Position numbers and translations under genes: made by a program
Shown here: positions 55,162 to 64,000 of the stretch, one piece after another
Position numbering within the stretch: the stretch's first letter is position 1
Layout: each line of letters begins with the position of its first letter
Notes under the pieces: generated by a model
Databases searched by the model: none
What the model saw: only the letters and a program-made list of their open reading frames with translations
Told to the model about the DNA's origin: nothing
NCBI GenBank assembly: GCA_902564245.1
Contig: CACFAF010000001.1
Coordinates: forward strand, 86,712 to 150,711
Source of the DNA: an uncultured Pelagibacteraceae bacterium
GTDB taxonomy: Bacteria > Pseudomonadota > Alphaproteobacteria > Pelagibacterales > Pelagibacteraceae
DNA: 64,000 nucleotides
Direction of reading: 5' to 3'

Positions 55162-56373
55162 AATATAAAAATAAAAATTTTTTCGTTGAAAATTTAAAAG
55201 TTGAAAAATTAGCAAAAAATTTTGGAACACCTATTTATTGTTATTCATATAAAAAAATAGAGGAAAATATTAAAAGTTTTAAAAAAAATTTTAATTCTTT
55301 TAAACCATTAATTTTTTTTTCAGTAAAATCTAATTCAAATGTAAGGTTATTAAAAGAGATTAAAAAACTTGGTTGTGGTGCAGATGTTGTTTCAATAGGA
55401 GAATTAATGAAAGCTCTTAAAGCGGGCATCGAATCAAATAAAATTGTTTTTTCTGGTGTGGGAAAAACCAAAAAAGAAATAGGTTATGCAATAGAAAAAA
55501 AAATTTTATTAATAAATGCTGAATCAAAAAGTGAAATTAATGAAATAGAAAACATAGCAAAAACTAAAAAAAAAATTGTAGATATAGGAATTAGATTAAA
55601 TCCAAATACGGATGCAAATACGTTAAGTCAAATTTCGACTGGTAAAAAAGAAAATAAATTTGGTGTTTCTGAAAAAACTTTTTTACAACTAATAAAATAT
55701 GTTAAGAACTCAAAAAATCTTAATCTAAAATGTTTAAGTGTACATATTGGAAGTCAAATTCTTAATCATAAACCCTATGAAAAGATGTTAAAAAGTTGTG
55801 GGTAAAATTTTAAAAAAATCTAAATATAATTTTGATTATATAGACTTAGGTGGAGGTATGGGAATATCTTATTCTAGTATAAATAAAAAATTGAACTACC
55901 AAAAATATAATCTTGCAATTAATAAATTTTTAAAAAATCACAAAACCAAAATTATCTTTGAACCTGGAAGATCTATTATTGGAAATGCAGGGGTATTAAT
56001 TACTAAAGTAATTTATATCAAAGAAACTAGGAGTAAAGATTTTATAATTTTGGACGCTGCAATGAATGATTTAATGAGACCAGCATTATATGGCGCGGAA
56101 CATAAAATTATACCAGCTTTAAAAAATAAAAAAAAAGTAAATAAAATTTATGAATTTGTAGGTCCGATTTGTGAAAGTACTGATAAATTTTTAACTCAAA
56201 AAAAATTTCAGAAATTAGAAGAAAAAGATTTAGTTATAATCTGTGATGTAGGAGCCTATGGAATGTCTTTAAGTTCAAATTATAATGTTAGACCTAAACC
56301 GATAGAAATTTTAATTAAAAAATCTAAAGTCGAAGTTATTAAGAAAAGACAAAAACTTGCAGATTTAATATAA
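55158..56373 (+). CDS. lysA: Diaminopimelate decarboxylase, split by a single-base frameshift
   Basis: PLP-dependent fold-III decarboxylase making lysine from meso-DAP. The first frame (55158-55805) has YCYSYKKIEENI, the PLP lysine in FFSVKSNSN, GADVVSIGELMKAL, and SVHIGSQI. It stops after MLKSCG. The second frame (from 55798) goes on with YIDLGGGMGISY, IIFEPGRSIIGNAG, ICESTDKF and DVGAYGMSLSSNYN. Removing one A from the five-A run at 55790-55794 joins them as KMLKVVGKILKK, giving a 404-residue protein of normal length with all active-site motifs. The change is the same kind as in coq7, so an assembly or sequencing error is likely. Confidence 0.9.
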
Positions 56374-56385
56374 TTGAATATTTTA

Positions 56386-57087
56386 ATGATTAGAAATTTT
56401 TTATTTTTAATTACTTTTTTTTTAGGAATCATTTTTATTTCACTAATTTTTATTCCTGCACTATTTTTACCTCAGCAAGTAACCCTATTTGGTGGAAAAA
56501 TTATGGGATATTGGTCAGCATTTTGTTTAAGAACAATTTTATCAACAAAAATTATTATCAAAGGTAAAAATAATATTATTAATAATGAAAGTTTTTTTAT
56601 AGCTTCATCTCACCAGTCAATGTTTGAAACCTTTTTTTTACAAACAATTTTTAATTCCCCAATATTCATTTTAAAAAAAGAATTACTTAAAATACCTTTA
56701 TTTGGATGGTATTTAAAAAAAATTGGATCTATTTCAATTGATAGAAATAGAACTACTAAAGAAAACCTAGGTTTTTTTGATAAAATTTCTCAAACAATTA
56801 ATAAATCTAAAAGACCATTAATTATTTTTCCACAAGGTACAAGATTAGATCCAAATGAAAGATTGCCTTTTAAAAAAGGTGCAGGGAAAATTTATGAACA
56901 AATAAAATTAAAATGTCTACCTGTAGCAATTAACTCTGGAAAAATTTGGCCAAAAAAAGGTAAACTGAAATCAAATTTAGTTTTAACAATCTCTATTTTA
57001 GAACCAATAGAAGAAGGACTTGATAAAAACGTTTTTCTTAAAAATTTACAAAATAAAATTTATTCAGAGCTAGATATTTTAAATTAA
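56386..57087 (+). CDS. plsC: 1-acyl-sn-glycerol-3-phosphate acyltransferase
   Basis: Acyltransferase of 233 residues from the ATG at 56386 (a TTG at 56374, directly after the lysA stop, would add four residues). One N-terminal membrane helix (LFLITFFLGIIFISLIFIPA) is followed by the motif SHQSMFET, the HX4E form of the HX4D catalytic motif common in Alphaproteobacteria, then GSISIDRN and FPQGTR. It makes phosphatidic acid from lysophosphatidic acid. Its stop overlaps the convergent dnaN stop. Confidence 0.87.
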   Translation: MIRNFLFLITFFLGIIFISLIFIPALFLPQQVTLFGGKIMGYWSAFCLRTILSTKIIIKGKNNIINNESFFIASSHQSMFETFFLQTIFNSPIFILKKELLKIPLFGWYLKKIGSISIDRNRTTKENLGFFDKISQTINKSKRPLIIFPQGTRLDPNERLPFKKGAGKIYEQIKLKCLPVAINSGKIWPKKGKLKSNLVLTISILEPIEEGLDKNVFLKNLQNKIYSELDILN

Positions 57088-58196
57088 CCCTTCATAGGCA
57101 TAACAACAAAAATACTATCGAAGTCTGCTGGGTCCTTTATAAGTGCAGGAGAACCGGTATCATTAAAAAATATTTCTATTTTATCTCCATTTAGTTGTGA
57201 AGCTATATCAATTAAATATCTTGAATTAAAACTTATATCTAATTCATGATCAAATTTAACATTTAAATTTTCTTTACCATCACCACTATTAGTATTGTTT
57301 ACTGAAAGATTTAAAGTGTCTTTAGTTAGACCAAATTTGACTCCATCTTTTTTATCAAGTGAAACTGATGCTACTCTATCTACGGAGTCTAAAAATAATT
57401 TTAAATCAATTTCTAATTTTTTTTGATTATTTTTTGGAATTACTTGAGCATAATTAGGAAATTTACCATCAATTAATTTAGAAATTAAAATGCTATTATT
57501 TAATTCAAATTTAATTTTAGATTTTATATTTGAAATTTTTACATCACCCTCATAATCTTCTAAAAGAGAACATAATTGAAATATAGTTTTTTTAGGTAAT
57601 ATGATCGGTTCAAAATCTACTTTTTTTTCTAATTTTAACTTTGAAATAGACATTCGGTGACTGTCTGTAGCTGCTGCAGTTAAAAAAACTTTATCTTCTA
57701 ATTGAGTTTGATGAAAATAAATCCCACTTAGATAATGTCTAGTTTCATCATTAGATACTGAAAATTTACATTTATTTAATAATTTTAATAGTTGTTTTGA
57801 TTTAATTGAGAATTCATTTTCATTAAAGTTTTCATCTGTTATTGGAAATTCAGCTGCACTTATACAGTTAAGATTAAAAATAGATTTTTCCGATTCAAGT
57901 TGTAATTTACTTTCTTCTCTCAATGATAGATTAATTTTTTTACCAGGTGAAAATTTTCTAATAATATCATACATTATAGATGAAGTTGTTGTTGTTTTTC
58001 CTTCCTCAATAACTTCAACATTAGAAATTACCTGAATAAAAATTAAATCTAAATCAGTAGCCGTAATAACTAGTCTTGAATTACTTACATCTAAAAGTAC
58101 ATTTGATAAAATTGGTAAAGTACTTCTTTTTTCTATAACTCCTTGACAATAGTTAAGAGATTTTTGTAAATCTTGTTGATTAACGTTAAATTTCAT
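57084..58196 (-). CDS. dnaN: DNA polymerase III subunit beta (sliding clamp)
   Basis: The replication clamp, 370 residues, with three similar domains. The start MKFNVNQQDLQKSLNYCQGVIEKR, RSTLPILSNVLLD, YLSGIYFHQ and the C-terminal FVVMPMKG are typical. A homodimer ring holds polymerase III on DNA. Its start overlaps the end of dnaA by 11 bases, giving the classic dnaA-dnaN operon. Confidence 0.97.
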   Translation of the reverse strand: MKFNVNQQDLQKSLNYCQGVIEKRSTLPILSNVLLDVSNSRLVITATDLDLIFIQVISNVEVIEEGKTTTTSSIMYDIIRKFSPGKKINLSLREESKLQLESEKSIFNLNCISAAEFPITDENFNENEFSIKSKQLLKLLNKCKFSVSNDETRHYLSGIYFHQTQLEDKVFLTAAATDSHRMSISKLKLEKKVDFEPIILPKKTIFQLCSLLEDYEGDVKISNIKSKIKFELNNSILISKLIDGKFPNYAQVIPKNNQKKLEIDLKLFLDSVDRVASVSLDKKDGVKFGLTKDTLNLSVNNTNSGDGKENLNVKFDHELDISFNSRYLIDIASQLNGDKIEIFFNDTGSPALIKDPADFDSIFVVMPMKG

Positions 58197-59595
58197 TTTC
58201 TTTGTTATATAAAATCTGATTTTTCAAATTATCTATACTGCTACTTAATTCAGGATCATCTTTTTTCAATTTTTCAATTGTTTTTACTGAATGGATAATA
58301 GTTGTATGATCCCTATTGGAGAATTCTCTTCCAATCTCAGGTAAAGACTTTGAAGTAAGTACTTTTGTAAGATAAATTGCAGTTTGCCTTGGCCTCACTA
58401 AATATCTTGATCTTCTTGAAGATAACATCTCGTTTTTACTTATTTTAAAGAATTTACATACTACCGACTGAATAAAATCGATAGTTAATTTATTTTCAGA
58501 TAAATTTAAAAGATCTTTTAATACTACTTTCGTTTCTGAAATATTTGGGACCTTATTATAAATTCTTGAAAAAGATACCACTCTATTAATTGCTCCCACT
58601 AATTCTCTAATACTAGTTTTAACTTCACTGCTAATAAATTTTTGAATCTCTTCTGAAATCTTTATTTGAGATGAGTAAAAAACATTAAGTTCTTCAGTTT
58701 TAATTTTTACAATTTTATATCTTAAATCATAATCTGGTTTTTGAATATCAACCACTAAGCCTCCTGCAAATCTAGATTTAATTCTCTCTTGAATTCTTGA
58801 TAGTTTATTAGGTGGTCTATCTGCTGAAATAATAACTTGTGATCCTTTATCTAATAAAGCGTTAAAAGTATGAAAAAACTCTTCTTGCATGGCTTCTTTA
58901 CCATTCATAAATTGAATATCATCTATCAATAAAACATCTGTATTTCTAAAATATTCTTTAAACTTTACCATTTCATTTGATTTAATGGATTTTACAAACT
59001 GATACATAAATCTTTCTGCTGAAATAAACATTACTTTATTTTTTTCTTTTAAATTTAGGCCTATAGAATTTAATAAATGTGTTTTCCCCATTCCTACACC
59101 ACTGTAAATATATAGCGGATTATAGTGTGAAATATTTTCTGCAACTTTATTGGAAGCTTCAAATGCTAATTTGTTACTTGGGCCAATTATAAAATTATCA
59201 AATTTTTTATTTGGATCAATTCTATTATACTGAAGATAAGTATCTTTTATAAAAGAAACATTTTTATTTATTTCTTTATCGGTAGTGTAAGTATTAGTTT
59301 CTTGGTTTTTGTTAATTTTTTCATTAACTCTTAGCTCTATTCTACTAATATCTTTTTGATAAGTTTTTATAATCTTTAATATTTGATCTAAATACCTAGA
59401 TGTAATCCAATCTCGGATAAATCTTGTAGAAACTGATAATAAAACATAATTTTTTAATTCTTCAACAAAATCAATTTTTTTAAGCCAACTGTCATAAATA
59501 TCACTACCAAATTTAATTTTCATATCATTTTGAATAATATTCCAATCAATTTTACGCGAAGAGAAATTTTCTAAATTTTTAGATAATTTATTCAT
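58186..59595 (-). CDS. dnaA: Chromosomal replication initiator DnaA
   Basis: AAA+ initiator of 469 residues. The N-terminal domain (about 1-80) is followed by a linker, the ATPase domain with SGVGMGKTHLLNSIG (Walker A), VLLIDDIQFMNGKEAMQEEFFHTFN (Walker B), and the C-terminal DNA-binding helix-turn-helix ending in FSNRDHTTIIHSVKTIEKL, the DnaA signature. It opens the replication origin. A 295-base A/T-rich gap separates it from rpsT upstream. Confidence 0.98.
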   Translation of the reverse strand: MNKLSKNLENFSSRKIDWNIIQNDMKIKFGSDIYDSWLKKIDFVEELKNYVLLSVSTRFIRDWITSRYLDQILKIIKTYQKDISRIELRVNEKINKNQETNTYTTDKEINKNVSFIKDTYLQYNRIDPNKKFDNFIIGPSNKLAFEASNKVAENISHYNPLYIYSGVGMGKTHLLNSIGLNLKEKNKVMFISAERFMYQFVKSIKSNEMVKFKEYFRNTDVLLIDDIQFMNGKEAMQEEFFHTFNALLDKGSQVIISADRPPNKLSRIQERIKSRFAGGLVVDIQKPDYDLRYKIVKIKTEELNVFYSSQIKISEEIQKFISSEVKTSIRELVGAINRVVSFSRIYNKVPNISETKVVLKDLLNLSENKLTIDFIQSVVCKFFKISKNEMLSSRRSRYLVRPRQTAIYLTKVLTSKSLPEIGREFSNRDHTTIIHSVKTIEKLKKDDPELSSSIDNLKNQILYNKENEI

Positions 59596-59890
59596 AGTTT
59601 TAAGGATTAACTCAGTTAAGGGTAAAAGAAAGTTAATGCAATAAAATTTTACAAAAAAATAAAAAAAAATAAAATCTGAGAGTGAAAAATAATTTTACTC
59701 AACTGAGCAAAGAAAATTATAAAATAAAATCTAGAATTGTAAAAATGGAATTAAAAATATTTTTAAAAAAAATAAAAAAATCTATATATAGTTAAAAAAA
59801 TTTTTTTTTTTTTATATTTGGTATAAATACTATTAGTTGAACAACTATTTGAACAAACTAAAATATTCAATCAACTATGAGTAGTTATTT
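59596..59890. other. Intergenic region rpsT-dnaA with short repeats
   Basis: No gene is visible in these 295 bases. The stretch is almost all A/T and contains a run of 14 T with A-runs around it, a TATATATAG segment, and three related 11-12 base copies of TTGAACAACTA (59837, 59849 and, weaker, 59866). It must hold the dnaA promoter. I see no consensus DnaA box (TTATCCACA), so calling it the origin is not supported. Confidence 0.5.
59837..59877. repeat. Three short repeats (TTGAACAACTA-like) upstream of dnaA
   Basis: TTGAACAACTA at 59837, TTGAACAAACTA at 59849 and TTCAATCAACTA at 59866 are close copies with starts 12 and 17 bases apart. The first is also part of a TAGTTG/CAACTA inverted repeat. 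They lie just downstream of the rpsT stop and upstream of dnaA and could be protein-binding sites. Confidence 0.45.
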
Positions 59891-60151
59891 TTACAGAGAA
59901 CTTATTTTTTTTGTAATTCTTGAAACATTTCTTGAGGCGTTTTGTCTTTTAATCACACCAGTCTTTGCAACTTTCATTAATTCTGAATTCAACTTAGGTA
60001 AGAATTTTAAAGCTTCATTTTTCTTTTTTTCTTCAATCAGTGAGTTCATTTTTTTTATAGCATTTCTGTATTTACTTTTACGTGACTTATTAACAATTGT
60101 TTGTCTAGAAATTCTACGTATAGTTTTAATTGCTGATTTTGTATTTGCCAT
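59891..60151 (-). CDS. rpsT: 30S ribosomal protein S20
   Basis: Ribosomal protein of 86 residues, the normal S20 length, from the ATG at 60151 (MANTKSAIKTIRRISRQ). The frame is open 21 codons further, into the mutM tail, but homology fixes this start. RKSKYRNAIKKMNSLI and GVIKRQNASRNVSRI are conserved. It binds 16S rRNA. It lies between mutM and dnaA, a placing common in Alphaproteobacteria. Confidence 0.95.
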   Translation of the reverse strand: MANTKSAIKTIRRISRQTIVNKSRKSKYRNAIKKMNSLIEEKKKNEALKFLPKLNSELMKVAKTGVIKRQNASRNVSRITKKISSL

Positions 60152-60201
60152 AAGCGGAGTTATATAGCTTGAGAATTTATAGTGGTCAATAAAATAATTA
60201 A

Positions 60202-61065
60202 TCATTTTTGGCACTTATTACAAAAAAAAGTTGATCTTTTTGATACAAATATTTTTTTTATTTTTCCTTTACAATTTACATCAGTGCAATTTAAATTTTC
60301 TCTTTGATATACTTTAAATTCTGTCTGAAACAATCCATTGTTTCCTGAGGTATTTTTAAAATTTTTTATACTTGATCCACCTTTTTTAATTGCTTTTTTT
60401 AGAACTAACTTTGAAAAATAAATTATTTTTTCACATTGTTTCTTCTTAAGTTTTTTTGATTCCATTAAAGGATTAATCTTACATAAAAATAATATTTCAT
60501 TTGCATATATATTTCCAATTCCAGAAACAAAAGACTGATCAATTAAAAAATTTTTAATATTTTTTTTTTTATCTTTAAAATAATTAATTATATATTTTAA
60601 ATTAAATTCTTTTAGGAAAGGTTCTGGACCTAAATGACTAAATTCTTTATTAAGATCATCTTTGCACTTAATTAATTTAAAAAAGCCAAATCTTCGAGGA
60701 TCATTATATATTATTTTTAAATCCTTAAATATAATTACAACATGATTATGTTTTTGGGGAACATTAATTGAGTTATAAAAACTTGTATTAGTTAAAAACT
60801 TTTTTTTATTTTTATTAACTAGATGGATAGTACCAGACATTCCAAGGTGTATTATCCAATAAGTTTTATCAGATAAATGTAATACTAAATATTTTGAATA
60901 TCTTGTAATTTTTTTAATAATCTTATTTCTTAATAAATTTTCAAAATTTGAAGGTATTTTAAACCTTAAATTTCTGTTTTTAATTATTATATTTATAATT
61001 TTTTTAGACTTTATCTTTTGATCTAATGATTGTTTAACTATTTCTACTTCTGGTAATTCTGGCAT
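60202..61065 (-). CDS. mutM: Formamidopyrimidine-DNA glycosylase
   Basis: Base-excision repair enzyme of 287 residues that removes 8-oxoguanine and Fapy bases. The catalytic Pro2-Glu3 is in MPELPEVEIVKQSL, the lyase lysine region is in RYSKYLVLHL, NPLME and GGSSIKNFKN contact DNA, and the C-terminal zinc finger CTDVNCKGKI...FFCNKCQK has four Cys (the first pair spaced by four residues rather than two). Its initiator Met is removed to expose Pro. It diverges from ubiE with 35 bases between. Confidence 0.95.
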   Translation of the reverse strand: MPELPEVEIVKQSLDQKIKSKKIINIIIKNRNLRFKIPSNFENLLRNKIIKKITRYSKYLVLHLSDKTYWIIHLGMSGTIHLVNKNKKKFLTNTSFYNSINVPQKHNHVVIIFKDLKIIYNDPRRFGFFKLIKCKDDLNKEFSHLGPEPFLKEFNLKYIINYFKDKKKNIKNFLIDQSFVSGIGNIYANEILFLCKINPLMESKKLKKKQCEKIIYFSKLVLKKAIKKGGSSIKNFKNTSGNNGLFQTEFKVYQRENLNCTDVNCKGKIKKIFVSKRSTFFCNKCQK

Positions 61066-61100
61066 TTGACACTATATTAATCATAAATTAATTATTTAAC

Positions 61101-61805
61101 ATGCAACAATATCTTCAAAATAAAAAAGGGCTAGTCCAAAAAGTTTTTAATAAAGTATATGATAAGTATGATCTTATGAATGACTTTATGTCATTAGGTG
61201 TTCATAGATTATGGAAAAAAGATCTAATTCAATGGATGAATCCTGCTAAAGGAAAAAAATTAATTGATGTAGCTTGCGGTACAGGTGATCTTGGTAAATT
61301 GTTCTTAGAAGCAACAAAAACTAAAGAAAAAGTTTTATGTATAGACCCAAATCAAGGAATGATTAATAAAGGTAAAATTAAGTTAAAAAAACATAAAAAT
61401 ATTAAATGGTTAATTGGATCAGCAGAAGATTTACCTGTGAGTGATAATTATTATGACTATTACACTATAAGCTTCGGACTTCGTAACACAAAAAATTTAA
61501 ATAAAACACTTTCTGAAGCATATCGTGTTTTAAAACCTGGTGGTCGTTTTTTGTGTCTCGAATTTTCAAAAATTGAAAATTCAAATTTAGACTTTTTCTA
61601 TAAAAATTATTCTAAACTAATTCCACTAATCGGAAAAGTAATTGTAGGTGAACAAGAACCATATGAATATTTAATCAAAAGTATAGATGGATTTATAAAC
61701 CAACAAGAATTAATTAATTTAATGAAAAATAATAAATTTCAGAATTGTAGATACAGAAATTTAAGTGCAGGAATTGTTGCAATACATTCTGGTTGGAAAA
61801 TATAA
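61101..61805 (+). CDS. ubiE: Ubiquinone/menaquinone biosynthesis C-methyltransferase UbiE
   Basis: SAM methyltransferase of 234 residues. FNKVYDKYDLMNDFMSLGVHRLWK is the UbiE signature, LIDVACGTGDLG binds SAM, and SFGLRNTKNLNKTLSEAYRVLKPGGRFLCLEFSK is the post-I region. It methylates C2 of the demethylated quinone ring. Its stop overlaps the ubiB ATG (TAATG), so the pair is coupled. Confidence 0.97.
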   Translation: MQQYLQNKKGLVQKVFNKVYDKYDLMNDFMSLGVHRLWKKDLIQWMNPAKGKKLIDVACGTGDLGKLFLEATKTKEKVLCIDPNQGMINKGKIKLKKHKNIKWLIGSAEDLPVSDNYYDYYTISFGLRNTKNLNKTLSEAYRVLKPGGRFLCLEFSKIENSNLDFFYKNYSKLIPLIGKVIVGEQEPYEYLIKSIDGFINQQELINLMKNNKFQNCRYRNLSAGIVAIHSGWKI

Positions 61806-63373
61806 TGTTTAAGAAACTTTTCATCTTATTTAAAATTGGAAGAAAGTTTGCTAAATCTGATGCATTAAAGATTATTTCAAAGTTTCATAAACCCCCAACC
61901 TTAGTAAAAATCCTATTTAAAATACTTTCTTTCTCTTTCTCAAAAAAAGATGAAATAAATTTTAATATTAATGAAAATCAGAGACTTTGCGACTCTTTAC
62001 AGTCTATGGGAACTACTTTTATTAAACTTGGACAATTTTTAGCAACTAGGCCAGATATAATTGGTGAAAATTTATCAAAACAATTAGAAATACTTCAGGA
62101 TAAACTTCCACCATTTTCTTTAGTTGAAGCAAAAAAAATAATAAGAAAAGATTTAGGAGAAAAAAATTATAATTCTTTAATAAATATAAGTGAACCAATT
62201 GCAGCTGCTTCAATTGCTCAAGTTCATAAAGCACAAATAGACGATAATGGAACTATTAAGGATGTCGCTATTAAAATTTTAAGACCTAATATCAAAAAAA
62301 TATTTAACGAAGAGATTGATGCTCTCATGTTATTTGCTTTCTTAATTGAGTCTTTTGTAAAAAAAACAAAAAGATTAAAATTGATAGAAGTAGTTTTTTT
62401 ACTTAAAGAAATTACTAATCTCGAAATGGATTTAAGGTTTGAGGCAGCAGCAGCAAATGAATATGCAGAAAATACTAAAAATGATATTGGTTTCCATGTT
62501 CCGCATATATATTGGAATTATACTAATGAAAATGTAATGACACTTGATTGGATTGAGGGCATTTCTATACGTGAAACCAAAACTTTACAAGAAAAAGGAA
62601 TAGATACCGATAAAGTTGCATCTGAGATAATCCAAAATTTTTTAAGACATGCAGTTAGAGATGGATTCTTCCATGCTGATATGCACCAAGGAAATATTTT
62701 TATAAATGAAAATGGGGAAATTGTTCCAATTGATTTTGGAATAATGGGAAGACTTGATAAAATAAATAAAAGATTTCTAGCTGAAATTTTATTTGGATTT
62801 ATTCAAAGAGATTATAAAAAGGTAGCAGAGGTTCATTTACTTGCTGGATTGGTTCCTAAAAATGTTCCTGTTGATGATTTAGCTCAAGCCTTAAGATCCA
62901 TAGGTGAACCAATCTTTGGACAAACAGTTAAGGATATTTCTGGAGGGAACTTATTAAAACAACTTTTTGATGTTACTGAAAAATTTAATATGCAAACTCA
63001 ACCACAGCTATTAATGCTTCAAAAAACTATGGTTGTAGTAGAAGGTGTTGCTAGAAAACTCAATCCAAATACAAATATATGGGATACATCAAAACCAGTA
63101 TTAGAAAATTGGTTAAAAGAAACAAAAGATCCAATTAATACAATTAATGAAACTTTAAAAAATACAGAAAATGTGATCAAAAGATTGCCCGACTTTCCAG
63201 AGATAATGGATAAAGCAAATCAAGCATTAACATTTATGGCAAGTGGACAGATAACCCCAAATTCAAACTCATATAATAAATTAATTGAAAAAAAAACTGA
63301 AATGCTTGCCTTTAGAAACCAGACAGTTATTGGTTTATTATTACTTGTAATTTTAGGTCTATTAGTATTTTAA
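61805..63373 (+). CDS. ubiB: UbiB/ABC1/COQ8-family ubiquinone biosynthesis protein
   Basis: Atypical kinase-like protein of 522 residues from the ATG at 61805; a TTG 12 bases earlier lies within ubiE and is not needed. The KxGQ-type motif (TTFIKLGQFLATRPDI), the alanine-rich loop PIAAASIAQVHKA, VAIKILRP, the HADMHQGNIF catalytic-loop segment and DFGIMGRLD are all present. A C-terminal membrane segment (VIGLLLLVILGLLVF) anchors it. It supports ubiquinone synthesis, probably as an ATPase. coaBC follows after eight bases. Confidence 0.96.
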   Translation: MFKKLFILFKIGRKFAKSDALKIISKFHKPPTLVKILFKILSFSFSKKDEINFNINENQRLCDSLQSMGTTFIKLGQFLATRPDIIGENLSKQLEILQDKLPPFSLVEAKKIIRKDLGEKNYNSLINISEPIAAASIAQVHKAQIDDNGTIKDVAIKILRPNIKKIFNEEIDALMLFAFLIESFVKKTKRLKLIEVVFLLKEITNLEMDLRFEAAAANEYAENTKNDIGFHVPHIYWNYTNENVMTLDWIEGISIRETKTLQEKGIDTDKVASEIIQNFLRHAVRDGFFHADMHQGNIFINENGEIVPIDFGIMGRLDKINKRFLAEILFGFIQRDYKKVAEVHLLAGLVPKNVPVDDLAQALRSIGEPIFGQTVKDISGGNLLKQLFDVTEKFNMQTQPQLLMLQKTMVVVEGVARKLNPNTNIWDTSKPVLENWLKETKDPINTINETLKNTENVIKRLPDFPEIMDKANQALTFMASGQITPNSNSYNKLIEKKTEMLAFRNQTVIGLLLLVILGLLVF

Positions 63374-63381
63374 TTTGCCTT

Positions 63382-64000
63382 ATGAAGAATTTATTAAATA
63401 AAAAAATACTTTTAATTATTTGTGGAGGAATAGCTGCGTATAAAAGCCTAGAACTAATAAGATTATTTAAAAAAAAAGGTGCAAAAGTTAAAACTATATT
63501 AACAAAAAGTGCTAAAGAATTTATTACACCACTTTCAGTTGCATCTCTTTCTCAAGAAAAAGTTTATGACGACTTATTTAATCCAGAAAATGAAGCTGAA
63601 ATGGATCATATTTCACTTTCAAGATGGTCTGATGTAATAGTTGTTGCTCCTGCCACGGCTAATACAATTGCAAAATTAAGCTCTGGATCTTCTGAAGACT
63701 TAGCATCAACAGTAATGCTTGCTTCCGATAAGGATATCTTTTTAAGTCCAGCAATGAATGTCAGAATGTGGGAACATCCGTCAACTAAAGAAAACATAAA
63801 TAAATTAAAAGGTTATGGTTATAAGATAATTGGTCCTGAAATAGGTGATATGGCGTGTGGTGAATTTGGAGAAGGTAAAATGACAGAACCAAATGAAGTT
63901 TTAAAAAATATTGAAGATTATTTTACTAATAAGAATATAAGTAAAAAGTTAAAAGCTTTAGTTACTGCTGGACCAACTTATGAATACATTGATCCAGTAA
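63382..64000 (+). CDS. coaBC: Bifunctional CoaBC (phosphopantothenoylcysteine decarboxylase/synthetase), 5' part
   Basis: The first 206 residues of CoaBC are present; the rest runs off the right edge. CGGIAAYKSLELIRLFKKKG is the flavin-binding start of the CoaC domain, ATANTIAKLSSG and LSPAMNVRMWEHPSTKEN (with the PxMNxxMW motif) carry the active site, and GPEIGDMACGEFGEGKM has the catalytic Cys. Residue 198 on (LVTAGPTYEYIDPV) begins the CoaB synthetase domain. It makes 4'-phosphopantetheine for coenzyme A. The order ubiE-ubiB-coaBC is typical of Alphaproteobacteria. Confidence 0.95.
   Translation, partial: MKNLLNKKILLIICGGIAAYKSLELIRLFKKKGAKVKTILTKSAKEFITPLSVASLSQEKVYDDLFNPENEAEMDHISLSRWSDVIVVAPATANTIAKLSSGSSEDLASTVMLASDKDIFLSPAMNVRMWEHPSTKENINKLKGYGYKIIGPEIGDMACGEFGEGKMTEPNEVLKNIEDYFTNKNISKKLKALVTAGPTYEYIDPV

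Noticed and set aside
59596..59890. Replication origin (oriC) upstream of dnaA
   Set aside because: No TTATCCACA-type DnaA boxes or clear clusters of near matches; in many Alphaproteobacteria the origin is not next to dnaA. Left as an intergenic region with repeats only.
60152..60214. Longer N-terminus of S20
   Set aside because: S20 proteins begin at MANTKSA; the extension overlaps the end of mutM.

Overview
The window is a single, extremely A+T-rich, tightly packed bacterial chromosome segment. Gene order (coaBC, ubiB, ubiE / mutM, rpsT, dnaA, dnaN), the fdxA-carD pair, a Suv3-like helicase, a COQ7-type ubiquinone hydroxylase, a TAXI-type TRAP transporter and very short intergenic gaps point to a streamlined marine alphaproteobacterium of the SAR11 / Pelagibacterales type. 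This is inferred from gene content and composition; no rRNA gene is present to prove it.

Layout. (1) 1-359: 5' end of gyrB, running out of the left edge. (2) 532-11933: a surface-polysaccharide island, visibly richer in A/T runs than its surroundings. A translationally coupled plus-strand run (2552-9041) encodes a 3,5-epimerase, a ketoisomerase, an SDR epimerase, a C-methyltransferase, an SDR reductase, a PLP aminotransferase, a GT2 glycosyltransferase and a 2OG-Fe(II) oxygenase. Around it lie another epimerase, a DUF4422 protein, an SDR, tRNA-Ser(GGA), and GT61 and GT17 glycosyltransferases. (3) 11947-21506: translation genes on the minus strand (thrS-infC-rpmI-rplT-pheS-pheT-lepA) with a GT4 glycosyltransferase ahead of thrS. 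(4) 21549-36307: central metabolism: glutamate synthase (gltD-gltB), uppP, an EamA permease, pyruvate dehydrogenase E1/E2 with an unusual domain arrangement, and a thiolase. (5) 36395-43798: tRNA-Arg(ACG), a hotdog thioesterase, a TAXI-TRAP transporter, an aminotransferase and acetoacetyl-CoA synthetase. (6) 43973-50128: Suv3-like helicase, terB-like, fdxA, carD, a 24-codon ultra-basic mini-gene, fadD and tRNA-Leu(CAA). (7) 50196-57087: yqaA-dsbB-coq7, HNH endonuclease, esterase, TlpA-like thioredoxin, argH-lptM-lysA-plsC. (8) 57084-64000: dnaN, dnaA, rpsT, mutM diverging from ubiE, ubiB and a partial coaBC.

How the parts work together. The island appears to make and transfer a modified (C-methylated, aminated deoxy) sugar for the cell surface; UppP recycles the lipid carrier such pathways use. 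Aminoacyl-tRNA synthetases, IF3, L35, L20, S20 and LepA serve translation. GltBD assimilates ammonium, PDH and the thiolase/AACS genes handle acetyl-CoA and acetoacetate, and ubiE, ubiB and coq7 contribute to ubiquinone. ArgH and LysA make arginine and lysine.

Most notable: a complete mini-gene (promoter, leader hairpin, Shine-Dalgarno, 24-codon Lys/Arg/Ala ORF, terminator) at 48000-48206; a CarD protein with a 95-residue lysine tail next to it; a lipoyl domain on PDH E1 and none on E2; single-base A-tract frameshifts in coq7 and lysA; three tRNA genes each directly heading a protein-coding unit; and two unlisted 33-residue membrane peptides.
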